In this document: positions 22,525-28,601 of the stretch, in pieces | Layout of the letters: every line of letters begins with the position of its first letter | Position numbering within the stretch: position 1 is the first letter of the stretch | NCBI RefSeq assembly: GCF_021390535.1 | Contig: NZ_JAJUXG010000033.1 | Location: 1-40,701 of the forward strand | Length of the DNA: 40,701 nucleotides | Source: Dyadobacter sp. CY312 | GTDB lineage: Bacteria; Bacteroidota; Bacteroidia; Cytophagales; Spirosomataceae | Reading direction: 5' to 3' | Made by a program: the position numbers and the translations under genes | The notes under the pieces: generated by a model | The model's database searches: none | Told to the model about the DNA's origin: nothing | What the model saw: only the letters and a program-made list of their open reading frames with translations

Positions 22525-22821
22525 ATGGAACCTAAAAAGATTATCACAAACGTGACGATGCTTGTAAAAGCGGAGTGCATCGAGCAGGTTTTGCCACTAG
22601 CGAAGGCAACCAGAGAGCAAATCTTGCTGGAAGATGGTTGCGAAACATTTATTCTGAACAGAAGAACACAGGAACCTAACACATTGGTCCTTCTAGCAAT
22701 TTATAAATCTGAGCAGGCATATGTCTGGCATAACGAACAGACGTATGTGAAAGATTTTTTTGCGTTTTTAAACGGAAAACTGGCGGGTCCGCCCATTGTG
22801 GACTATCTGGAAGAAGTTTGA
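22525..22821 (+). CDS. Putative quinol monooxygenase (ABM domain)
   Basis: 98 residues, one antibiotic-biosynthesis-monooxygenase (ABM) ferredoxin-like domain: ITNVTMLVKAECIEQVLPLAKATREQILLEDGCETFILNR, a strand TLVLLAIYKSEQAYVWHNEQTYVKDFF with the usual H-x-x-x-x-Y/F pair. Relatives such as YgiN oxidise quinols without a cofactor, and they often travel with SDRs or quinone reductases, which fits the two SDR genes upstream. It is preceded by about 60 non-coding bases and is likely the third gene of the operon. Confidence 0.8.
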   Translation: MEPKKIITNVTMLVKAECIEQVLPLAKATREQILLEDGCETFILNRRTQEPNTLVLLAIYKSEQAYVWHNEQTYVKDFFAFLNGKLAGPPIVDYLEEV

Positions 22822-22911
22822 TTAAATGGCATGTTCGACGAAAAGTGCAGAGAAATAGCGGAATGAAAATTCTCGACTTTAAGGAGTATTCAAAATATAA
22901 AATAGTCGTAA

Positions 22912-23481
22912 ATGGATAGTAAAACAGAAAAGGAGAAGATGCTAGCCGGAGAATTGTATCTAGCATTCGACAATGAACTATTTGAAGAGAGACAACTCGC
23001 AATGGATTTGCTCTATCAATTCAATACCCTTCATCCTCGCAAGGCCGAAGAGAGAAAGCAAAAATTAAAAGAACTTTTCGGGTCCGTTGGTGAGAACTTT
23101 TGGGTAGAGCAGCGCTTCCATTGCGATTATGGCTACAATATCCACGTAGGAGATAATTTCTATGCGAATGTTGGATGCACCATTCTCGACTGCGCACCGG
23201 TAACCATTGGAAATAATGTATTATTTGCTCCTGGTGTTAGCCTGTACACAGCTGGTCATCCGGCTGATACCCAGCAAAGAATTAACGGCCTTGAATATGC
23301 ATATCCGATTTCTATTGGAAATAATGTCTGGCTTGGCGGAAATGTCATCGTGTTACCAGGCGTAAGCATAGGAGATAATACCATAATCGGTGCAGGAAGT
23401 GTGATAACGAAGGATATACCCGCTAATGTAATTGCTGTTGGCAATCCTTGCCGTGTGATTAGAGATAACCTGCATGCTTGA
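22912..23481 (+). CDS. Sugar O-acetyltransferase (maltose/galactoside acetyltransferase type)
   Basis: 189 residues. The N-terminal Mac domain (EKMLAGELYLAFDNELFEERQLAMDLLYQFN) precedes a left-handed beta helix with the hexapeptide repeats (VGDNFYANVGCTILDCAPVTIGNNVLFAPGVSLYTAGHP..., IGNNVWLGGNVIVLPGVSIGDNTIIGAGSVI). The catalytic histidine is in YTAGHP. The enzyme should transfer acetyl from acetyl-CoA to a sugar hydroxyl in the cytoplasm. It closes the cargo operon of the outer transposon. Confidence 0.9.
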   Translation: MDSKTEKEKMLAGELYLAFDNELFEERQLAMDLLYQFNTLHPRKAEERKQKLKELFGSVGENFWVEQRFHCDYGYNIHVGDNFYANVGCTILDCAPVTIGNNVLFAPGVSLYTAGHPADTQQRINGLEYAYPISIGNNVWLGGNVIVLPGVSIGDNTIIGAGSVITKDIPANVIAVGNPCRVIRDNLHA

Positions 23482-23554
23482 ATATTGTGGCAGACGAAGG
23501 TTCAGTTAAAATGATCATCAAATAAATTCATGACCAGAAAGCTGCGATTCGCCT

Positions 23555-23578
23555 TGTGCCCAGCTGGGCGACACAAGA
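23555..23578 (+). terminator. Hairpin after the acetyltransferase gene
   Basis: CTTGTG (23555-23560) and CACAAG (23573-23578) enclose the palindrome GCCCAGCTGGGC (23559-23570). It lies about 75 bases after the stop of the last cargo gene. No T-run follows, so its role as a terminator is only probable. Confidence 0.4.
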
Positions 23579-23687
23579 ATCAGTTGTCCAAGGTTTTATA
23601 GCTGACTTGCGGCATATGTCATAGCAGTATTAAGTTTGGATCCACCAGAGTGCTATCAAAAACTCCTCTGAACTAAAATGTATGGAT

Positions 23688-23725
23688 TTATAACTGTTCA
23701 GTTAAGTGTAACTGAGCAGTTATAA
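23688..23725. repeat. 38-bp near-perfect palindrome next to the tnpA remnant
   Basis: TTATAACTGTTCAGTTA (23688-23704) and TAACTGAGCAGTTATAA (23709-23725) pair with a single mismatch around a 4-base loop. It sits just at the point where recognisable transposase sequence begins (23727), so it may mark the deletion junction or be a small inserted element or recombination site. Confidence 0.5.
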
Positions 23726-23726
23726 A

Positions 23727-23883
23727 GCTATCACCGTAGGCAATAATCAGGAATTGATCTGGGCCACCCGAAAAGAACAATTGACATCGGAAGGATGTAA
23801 AAGACTGATAGCGAATGCAGTAAACACCTATAATCTGTTGCTATTATCCGAAAAACTGGTAGCAGTTGAGTCCGAACAAGACA
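23727..23883 (+). pseudogene. tnpA remnant of the outer transposon, part 1
   Basis: The frame AITVGNNQELIWATRKEQ, then CKRLIANAVNTYNLLLLSEKL and V-E-S-E-Q-D is the region shortly before the C-terminus of Tn3-family transposases (the CK-L-N-A/S-W/Y-N-L stretch). It is interrupted at 23884 by the second element; without that element it continues as ...EQDRQTLLKKILATSTHSW (part 2 at 25686). The rest of the transposase is absent. An open frame runs on to 23936 into the inner element's end. Confidence 0.65.
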
Positions 23884-24153
23884 GAGGTTTTTCTTACAAA
23901 TGGGCGGAAATATACGCTAAACAACTAATTATTTAGTTTTGACTTTCTCAATGGGCAAAAACCATTACCTCCAAGATTCGGATTAAAGGACTTTCCTATC
24001 CTGTTGAATATAAGTAAAATACCTTAAAGCTTCAAAATAAAGACGTGATAGATCCAAATAAAGAACAAACTAGACAAAGTATGAAGCTTAATGTACCAAT
24101 TGTACATAATAGCCCAAAGATGCTTTCAGGCAAGCTGCTTAGCCATTAAAATA

Positions 24154-25191
24154 TTACCATCGAAGTTGTTTAACAAGCATTATAGGGTCTCTGTTGACTG
24201 GGAGCTTGCATGGAATATCTGGCACCAGTTTATTCATTTTGTCACGTCCGGCCGGCCGGATCCATTCTTTAACTCCAAAACGTAATTCCAGTTGGGTATT
24301 AGGAAGAAGAGTCGAGTACATTTCGCCAAAATGAGTTGGGTGCCCGTTCACAGGTGACTCTCCGGCCAATAAGGCCATATTATTGTCTTGCACGAGTGTT
24401 GCGAACATAATCGCACTGGAAAATGTCTCGGGACCGATGATCACAATTACTTTTCCTTCAAATGGATTGGACACCTTGCCTGGCGCAACTGCCCTGGAAG
24501 GAAAGTGCAGTATTTCCCCTGGCAGGGCTTTTTGATAAGTTTCATCACTAAATCCCCACGAAGTTAGTTTGGCCAGATAGGCTTCGCTACGTTTCCAGCT
24601 CATCGAATAATCCGTGTAAGGTTTTGGAAAAATGTGCTTGATTATCATATCACCGACCGCGGATGCCCCGCCATCGTTGATACTAACATCAATTGCAAGC
24701 CGCGTAACTTTATCGCGACGGATTACTGCAAAAATACTGTCGATACAACGCTCATAAATGAGTAAATCCTGGCTTCCTCTTGTAGCAAAAGAGCGGGCAA
24801 AAATATAACCGGTATTACCTAGCCGTCGATAAGATATGTTTGTTGCAATGCTATCCGCCCAAGCCGGGGTCCTTTTTTGTGCGTTTGCATTTCGAATGGA
24901 TATAGCTGCGTGCTCGTCGCCAAGCGGTATGAGGGCAAGGCTCGCCTTTTGCTGGAATTTGGTAATGGATAACGGCTGGTTTAATCCGGTTTCGAGCGAA
25001 TCAAAGTATGCTTTATATTTTTCCTTCGCTAGTTGGGAAAATGGATTGGCATGTACCTTAAATAATTGTTCCCGAATGAACTGAAGATCTTCCCGCATCG
25101 CTGTGGTCGAAAGCAGATTATTCTGAGCGATTGACAAGGTGCTTATACCTAGGAAAAAATAGATTAAAAGGTAACGTTGAACACAAAGCAT
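24154..25191 (-). CDS. Secreted S41-family peptidase-like protein
   Basis: 345 residues with an N-terminal signal peptide (YLLIYFFLGISTLSIAQ). The body resembles the tail-specific (C-terminal processing) peptidase fold: an N-terminal helical part (LQFIREQLFKVHANPFSQL), a strand-rich middle (NTGYIFARSFATRG, VTRLAIDVSINDGGASAVGD) and the catalytic strand GKVIVIIGPETFSSAIMFATLVQDN, where the second Ser of T-F-S-S-A is the expected nucleophile. No PDZ domain is visible, as in the tricorn-like or small periplasmic members. It is the sole cargo of the inner transposon, with its promoter in the gap 25192-25491. The substrate is unknown. Confidence 0.8.
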   Translation of the reverse strand: MLCVQRYLLIYFFLGISTLSIAQNNLLSTTAMREDLQFIREQLFKVHANPFSQLAKEKYKAYFDSLETGLNQPLSITKFQQKASLALIPLGDEHAAISIRNANAQKRTPAWADSIATNISYRRLGNTGYIFARSFATRGSQDLLIYERCIDSIFAVIRRDKVTRLAIDVSINDGGASAVGDMIIKHIFPKPYTDYSMSWKRSEAYLAKLTSWGFSDETYQKALPGEILHFPSRAVAPGKVSNPFEGKVIVIIGPETFSSAIMFATLVQDNNMALLAGESPVNGHPTHFGEMYSTLLPNTQLELRFGVKEWIRPAGRDKMNKLVPDIPCKLPVNRDPIMLVKQLRW

Positions 25192-25491
25192 ATTGGCAAA
25201 TCATTGACATTTGAATGAACTTAATGAAAAAGATGCATACTAAAATAAAATGTTGCATCAGATCACTATACTTAGTGTAATTCACATATTGCTACCTATG
25301 ATAAGGTATTGACATACAGCAAAATAAGAAGTTGTATTTATTTATACCATATAATTCTTTGGTCATTTGCTAAAAGAAACCCAACGTATAATTTGTTATT
25401 TAAGTAACTGTATTTCAATCACTTAACTTACATCCAAGAAACTTTTGTACCAGTTATACAGGATACCCCAATTATCAAACAATTACACTAG

Positions 25492-25643
25492 GAAGGATAC
25501 CTAATTGACGAAAATGACTTTGAGTTTATCTCTCCTGCACCTTTTGAGCACATCAACCGACTGGGCAAATACAATTTTAATGCAAACCCAGAGCTCGGGG
25601 ACAACGGATTACGGCCATTAAGAAAGCCAAAACTAAATAATTA
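25492..25643 (+). pseudogene. tnpA 3' remnant of the inner transposon
   Basis: 51 codons: E-G-Y-L-I-D-E-N-D-F, then FISPAPFEHINRLGKYNFN, the S-P-x-x-x-x-H-I-n-x-x-G-x-Y signature that ends Tn3-family transposases. It stops at TAG inside the right terminal repeat of the inner element. It differs clearly from the outer element's transposase end, so the two elements belong to different lineages. Confidence 0.65.
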
Positions 25644-25685
25644 GTTTCTTAGCGTATGGTTTCGCCCATTTGTAACGAAAACCTC

Positions 25686-25836
25686 AGACAGACAGACCCT
25701 GTTGAAAAAAATCCTTGCAACTTCTACCCACAGCTGGGCACATATTAACCTAGTGGGAGAATACGACTTCTCCGATGGTAAGGATTATAAAACGTTTGAT
25801 TTGAGCTCGATCATGGATTTGAATCTAGCGCCTTAG
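25686..25836 (+). pseudogene. tnpA remnant of the outer transposon, part 2 (C-terminus)
   Basis: Reads DRQTLLKKILATSTHSWAHI, then NLVGEYDFSDGKDYKTFDL and ends ...MDLNLAP. The S-W-x-H-I-N-x-x-G-E-Y-D-F stretch is the Tn3-family transposase C-terminus. The stop is 36 bases before the right terminal repeat. It continues part 1 (23727-23883) once the inner element and one AGACA copy are removed. Confidence 0.7.
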
Positions 25837-25871
25837 AATTGATTATTCCGGGCTAGTGACAAATGAAAATG

Positions 25872-25918
25872 CTACACAAAAGTCGTGACGGTTTTTCTCC
25901 CTTTCTTTAGTTTACCCT
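25872..25918. repeat. Right terminal inverted repeat of the outer transposon
   Basis: Reverse complement of the left repeat (19669-19715) with four differences, one at the outermost base (A instead of G on the matching strand). The direct repeat AACAAGG follows at 25919-25925. Confidence 0.82.
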
Positions 25919-25969
25919 AACAAGGAAGAAAGTGATTTTTATCTGAAACACTTTATTCAAACCGTTCCA
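25919..25969 (+). pseudogene. alkB: alkB fragment on the far side of the transposon
   Basis: Codons NKEESDFYLKHFIQTVP continue the alkB frame interrupted at 19668. AlkB proteins have Trp after V-P at this place; here the similarity ends, and a stop follows at 25991. The iron- and oxoglutarate-binding core is missing, so another deletion has removed the rest. What follows (25994-26081) has no recognisable gene. Confidence 0.6.
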
Positions 25970-26081
25970 GTGTATTGTTTCCTCTCTTACTGACCTACAG
26001 ATAGCGTCTGTTGCCAAAGTAATCCTCGAATATGTAACCGCCATCCGAATAGAACTCAACGAAGTAATTCCCTTATCCCGC

Positions 26082-26108
26082 AAAAAAAAGCCCGCAAAAT
26101 TTGCGGGC
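26082..26108 (-). terminator. Intrinsic terminator of the XRE gene
   Basis: On the minus strand GCCCGCAAA pairs with TTTGCGGGC (26108-26090, 9-bp arms around one base) and is followed by eight T's (26089-26082). It is 22 bases beyond the stop of the XRE gene. Confidence 0.85.
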
Positions 26109-26130
26109 GTGAGAATTCGATTTGGGATAT

Positions 26131-26532
26131 TCATTCCTCTTCCTTTTTCTCCAATAAGGTTACTAACCGCTCATTCATAGCTACCACATTCTCAATAAGC
26201 TTTAACATCAATTGTGTTTGCTGATCATTTGTAGTTTGAAAAATACTATTTTCTTGAATTGCAATAGATGAATTAGTTACGTTTTCAACAAAAGTTCCCG
26301 GCTTTACTGATAACATCTGTAAAGGGTCAATTTTTAACAGCTCCGCAACCTTTTGAATTATCTCTATTGTGATTTTAGCTTCACCCCGCTCGTATTTTGT
26401 GTAGGCTGCTTCTCCGATTCCGATGTATTCAGCGACCTCAATGGCTTTCTTCTCACGGAGTTTTCGAAAAAGAGCTAAGTTTCTTCCGATGGTTTTGTTA
26501 TCTAAGATCGTGAAATTGTCAGACTCTATCAT
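26131..26532 (-). CDS. XRE-family helix-turn-helix regulator
   Basis: 133 residues. The DNA-binding domain covers residues 15-72 (GRNLALFRKLREKKAIEVAEYIGIGEAAYTKYERGEAKITIEIIQKVAELLKIDPLQML). The tail is polar and ends in a predicted coiled coil (QLMLKLIENVVAMNERLVTLLEKKEEE), suited for oligomerisation. It has no peptidase or ligand domain. Its promoter lies in the AT-rich stretch 26533-26660, shared with the RNA candidate transcribed the other way. The targets are unknown. Confidence 0.83.
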   Translation of the reverse strand: MIESDNFTILDNKTIGRNLALFRKLREKKAIEVAEYIGIGEAAYTKYERGEAKITIEIIQKVAELLKIDPLQMLSVKPGTFVENVTNSSIAIQENSIFQTTNDQQTQLMLKLIENVVAMNERLVTLLEKKEEE

Positions 26533-26672
26533 GCTCAGTTGTTAAAAACTACTTTTTAATTTGGTAATACTACTTACTGGTAATTGCCTCTTTATTACTA
26601 AATAACGAACTTGCAATAGTAAACAAATATAAAAAAAACAGCTGAGACAATGCTGTTTTGGTAACATAAATA

Positions 26673-26680
26673 TACCTTTG
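26673..26680 (+). promoter_or_regulatory. -7 promoter box for the folded RNA
   Basis: TACCTTTG is an exact fit to the Bacteroidota -7 consensus TAnnTTTG and points into the folded RNA, predicting a start near 26686-26690. A TTTTG (26656-26660) lies upstream, but its spacing is shorter than the usual ~20 bases to the -33 element. Confidence 0.5.
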
Positions 26681-26689
26681 GGACATTTC

Positions 26690-26897
26690 TATTAGCAAAT
26701 AGGAGTTACCCTAGCTTACGAGCCTCGTCACAGGAATCTGGTAAATTCAAGAAGTACGAGAGTAAGTGAAGCGCCCATACCCTATACTCAATAGGGTTGG
26801 GTTCACTTATGTCTTTTGTACTTCTTCCATCCAATGGATGGATAGGCCCTACCAGAGCCTCTGTGACATTAGACGGGTGACCCAACCCTATTTTTTC
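26690..26897 (+). ncRNA. Structured RNA of about 200 nt, 6S-like architecture
   Basis: Nested helices can be drawn through the whole segment: AAATAGG/CCTATTT (26697-26703 with 26887-26893), GTT/AAC and ACCC/GGGT as a closing stem; an open bubble (26712-26726 against 26868-26874); GTCACAG/CTGTGAC (26727-26733, 26861-26867); TCTGGTA/TACCAGA (26737-26743, 26850-26856); AAGAAGTAC/GTACTTCTT (26749-26757, 26818-26826); TAAGTGAA/TTCACTTA (26763-26770, 26802-26809); CCCA-ACCCTAT/ATAGGGT-TGGG at the tip. CCATCC/GGATGG (26827-26841) forms a side hairpin. A T6 run (26891-26896) ends it. Closing stem, bubble, long arm and ~200 nt length resemble 6S RNA. An open frame on the other strand (26706-26963) is better explained by this fold. 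Confidence 0.6.
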
Positions 26898-26999
26898 GGG
26901 TCTACCCTTAAAACGGCTCATCATTTTACTCACTGAATTAAGACAAGATAGAGCTTTCAGCACTTTCTTATCTTAATTCTTCAGCTCACAAATTAATCC

Positions 27000-27243
27000 T
27001 GTGAGTAGCCGCCTGCATTCTATAAAATTTACAACTGACAAGGCAATGAACCGTTACCCAAACTTCATTTTCCAACTCATCATTCGTAACCCCGAGTGAT
27101 CCTTCTACCTTCGGGTTTTACACAAGCATTGGTAAAGTAATGCTATCTCCGTCGCGCGACAGAGATAGCATGGATTCCTATTCCTTTTTTTGACAAAAGC
27201 CGCCTAGTATATCGTTTTTTTTCACTCCCAAAACTCAGTTGCA
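27000..27243 (+). promoter_or_regulatory. Upstream region of the TlpA-SusC-SusD operon with a 30-bp palindrome
   Basis: TGCTATCTC-c-GTCGC (27141-27155) mirrors GCGAC-a-GAGATAGCA (27156-27170): a 30-bp inverted repeat with one mismatch pair. It is about 75 bases upstream of the TlpA-like gene and is followed by T7 (27185-27191), so it may be an operator or, less likely, a terminator in the leader. A further hairpin with CCCGA/TCGGG arms and TTTT after it (about 27090-27121) could terminate upstream transcription. Confidence 0.5.
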
Positions 27244-28590
27244 ATGAACTTACGTTTTTGCTCCCCGGGCAGAATGCTGCCCTATATTTTCTATCTGGCT
27301 CTCGCCTTTGTATTGCTCCTATGCTGGCGGCCGGCTCATGCTCAACAAAATGCCAACCGTGTCAAACCTATGCAAGTGGGAGACCAGGTTCCTGATGTGC
27401 TCATTAAAAGAATTGAGAACTATAAAACTTCCGAGGCACAGATCTCAGATTTTAATGGCAAACTGCTAGTCCTTGACTTCTGGGCCAGCTGGTGCGGAGC
27501 CTGCATATCCATGCTTCCAAGGATTGATTCGCTGCAACGGCAATTCGATGATAAGATTCAAATTCTGCCGGTAGCCTACCAAAGCTCCGAAGTGATTAAT
27601 GATTTTTTGGACCGTTACCAGAAAAAAAGAGGTGGACGTATAGTACTACCGGAAGTGATGTCTGACACACTTCTGCACGCTTTGTTCCCACATACTTATC
27701 TGCCGCACTATGTGTGGATCAGTACAGAAGGTAAGGTGCTCTCCATTACCGGAATGGAGGAGATGACCGCGGAAAATATACAAAAAGTACTTGACGGGCA
27801 GGCAAATACAATTCGCCAGAAGGTCGATGGAAAAGCCATCGCTTATGATACTAAAAAACCGTTATTCATCAATGGAAACGGCGGAGATGGCAAAAATATA
27901 GTTTATCACTCAGTACTTTCCGGGTATACCGACGGGCTTGTAAATTCCGGGTATACCATTATGGATGACAGTATAGAGGTGCGGATTGGATTTCGAAACA
28001 CCACCTTACAATCCATGTTCCAGGTTGCTTACAGTGATAACGGTTACCTTGGTAAGAACCGTGTGATCCTAAATGTGAATACCCCCAGCAAGCTAACATC
28101 GACACTAACCGGACAGAGTTATAACGACTGGAGAAAACAAGGCAATGCCTTTTGCTACGAGGTGAAGATGCCACCTCATAGAAGAAAAGAGGCCCATGAA
28201 ATCATGAAACAGGATTTTGCCCGGTTTTTCAACCAGTACAAAGCTGGAATGCAAAAGAGAAATACCACATGTCTGGTATTAAAAAGAACAGACGATATTG
28301 ACAGGATCAAGACTAAAGGTGGCAAAAGCATCATGTCTGCCCAGTATGGTCAGTTTACCCTTCAAAACAAAAACCTGTTGTTTCTGGTATCACAACTCAA
28401 TGTGATTTCTATGCAAAACTCTCCTTACCCGGTAATTGATGGTACGGGTTACAGTGAGCCCGTTGACCTGATGCTGGATGCAAACCTTTCGGATGTTGCA
28501 GATTTGAACAAAGCGTTAAAAGCCTACGGGCTCGCACTGGTTGAGGAAGTAAGAGAAATTGACATGCTGGTAATTGCAGATAACATATAA
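27244..28590 (+). CDS. Periplasmic TlpA-type thioredoxin with C-terminal DUF3738-like domain
   Basis: 448 residues. A signal sequence (IFYLALAFVLLLCWRPAHAQ) precedes a thioredoxin fold of the TlpA/ResA kind: VGDQVPDVLIKRIENYKTSEAQISDFNGKLLVLDFWASWCGACISMLPRID, with the redox pair C84-G-A-C87. The second half (residues ~190-448) resembles the DUF3738/TIGR03435 module seen in soil bacteria, ending KALKAYGLALVEEVREIDMLVIAD. It should be an envelope thiol oxidoreductase. It is the first gene of an operon with SusC and SusD (12 bases to SusC), an arrangement known in Bacteroidota where the thioredoxin may keep a transported or surface ligand reduced. Confidence 0.85.
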   Translation: MNLRFCSPGRMLPYIFYLALAFVLLLCWRPAHAQQNANRVKPMQVGDQVPDVLIKRIENYKTSEAQISDFNGKLLVLDFWASWCGACISMLPRIDSLQRQFDDKIQILPVAYQSSEVINDFLDRYQKKRGGRIVLPEVMSDTLLHALFPHTYLPHYVWISTEGKVLSITGMEEMTAENIQKVLDGQANTIRQKVDGKAIAYDTKKPLFINGNGGDGKNIVYHSVLSGYTDGLVNSGYTIMDDSIEVRIGFRNTTLQSMFQVAYSDNGYLGKNRVILNVNTPSKLTSTLTGQSYNDWRKQGNAFCYEVKMPPHRRKEAHEIMKQDFARFFNQYKAGMQKRNTTCLVLKRTDDIDRIKTKGGKSIMSAQYGQFTLQNKNLLFLVSQLNVISMQNSPYPVIDGTGYSEPVDLMLDANLSDVADLNKALKAYGLALVEEVREIDMLVIADNI

Positions 28591-28601
28591 ATCAGGCGGA
28601 A

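Larger units (their letters stand above)
23884..25685. mobile_element. 1802-bp inner transposon carrying an S41 peptidase
   Basis: Terminal inverted repeats of 58 bp (23884-23941 and 25628-25685) match at 51 positions and begin GAGGTTTT. The 5-bp direct repeat AGACA is immediately outside on both sides (23879-23883 and 25686-25690). Removing the element and one repeat rejoins the outer tnpA in frame. The element holds one complete gene (S41 peptidase, minus strand) and a 51-codon 3' end of its own Tn3-type tnpA (25492-25643) whose last codons lie inside the right repeat. About 200 bases at the left and 300 (25192-25491) in the middle are non-coding, with only a small palindrome ATGTAC-n5-GTACAT (24091-24107). 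It is a non-autonomous derivative. Confidence 0.82.
19669..25918. mobile_element. Tn3-family-type transposon inserted in alkB
   Basis: The 6250-bp element is bounded by long inverted repeats (19669-19715 and 25872-25918; four mismatches over 47 positions including the outermost base) and by a 7-bp direct repeat AACAAGG (19662-19668 and 25919-25925). Removing it with one repeat copy restores the alkB frame (...FFNKEESDFYLKHF). The GGG-starting ends and a tnpA 3' end finishing 36 bases from the right repeat are Tn3-like; a 5-bp duplication is more usual for that family. Cargo: TetR regulator, two SDRs, an ABM-domain protein and a sugar acetyltransferase. Only the last ~100 codons of tnpA remain and they are split by a second element, so it cannot move unaided. 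Confidence 0.8.

Noticed and set aside
19669..25918. Simple composite transposon with flanking insertion sequences
   Set aside because: There are no complete insertion sequences at the ends; the long terminal repeats and tnpA C-terminus next to the right end fit a Tn3-type unit transposon.
25907..26134. 75-codon minus-strand frame
   Set aside because: It spans the alkB remnant, the transposon end and the terminator of the XRE gene, so it cannot be a gene.
26690..26897. Retron or group II intron RNA
   Set aside because: No reverse transcriptase gene is nearby and the fold lacks the branched shape expected; a single rod with a bubble is seen.
26706..26963. 85-codon minus-strand frame over the folded RNA
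   Set aside because: The segment is made of nested complementary stretches and carries a promoter box and T-run for the plus strand; the encoded protein has no recognisable features. A structured RNA explains it better.
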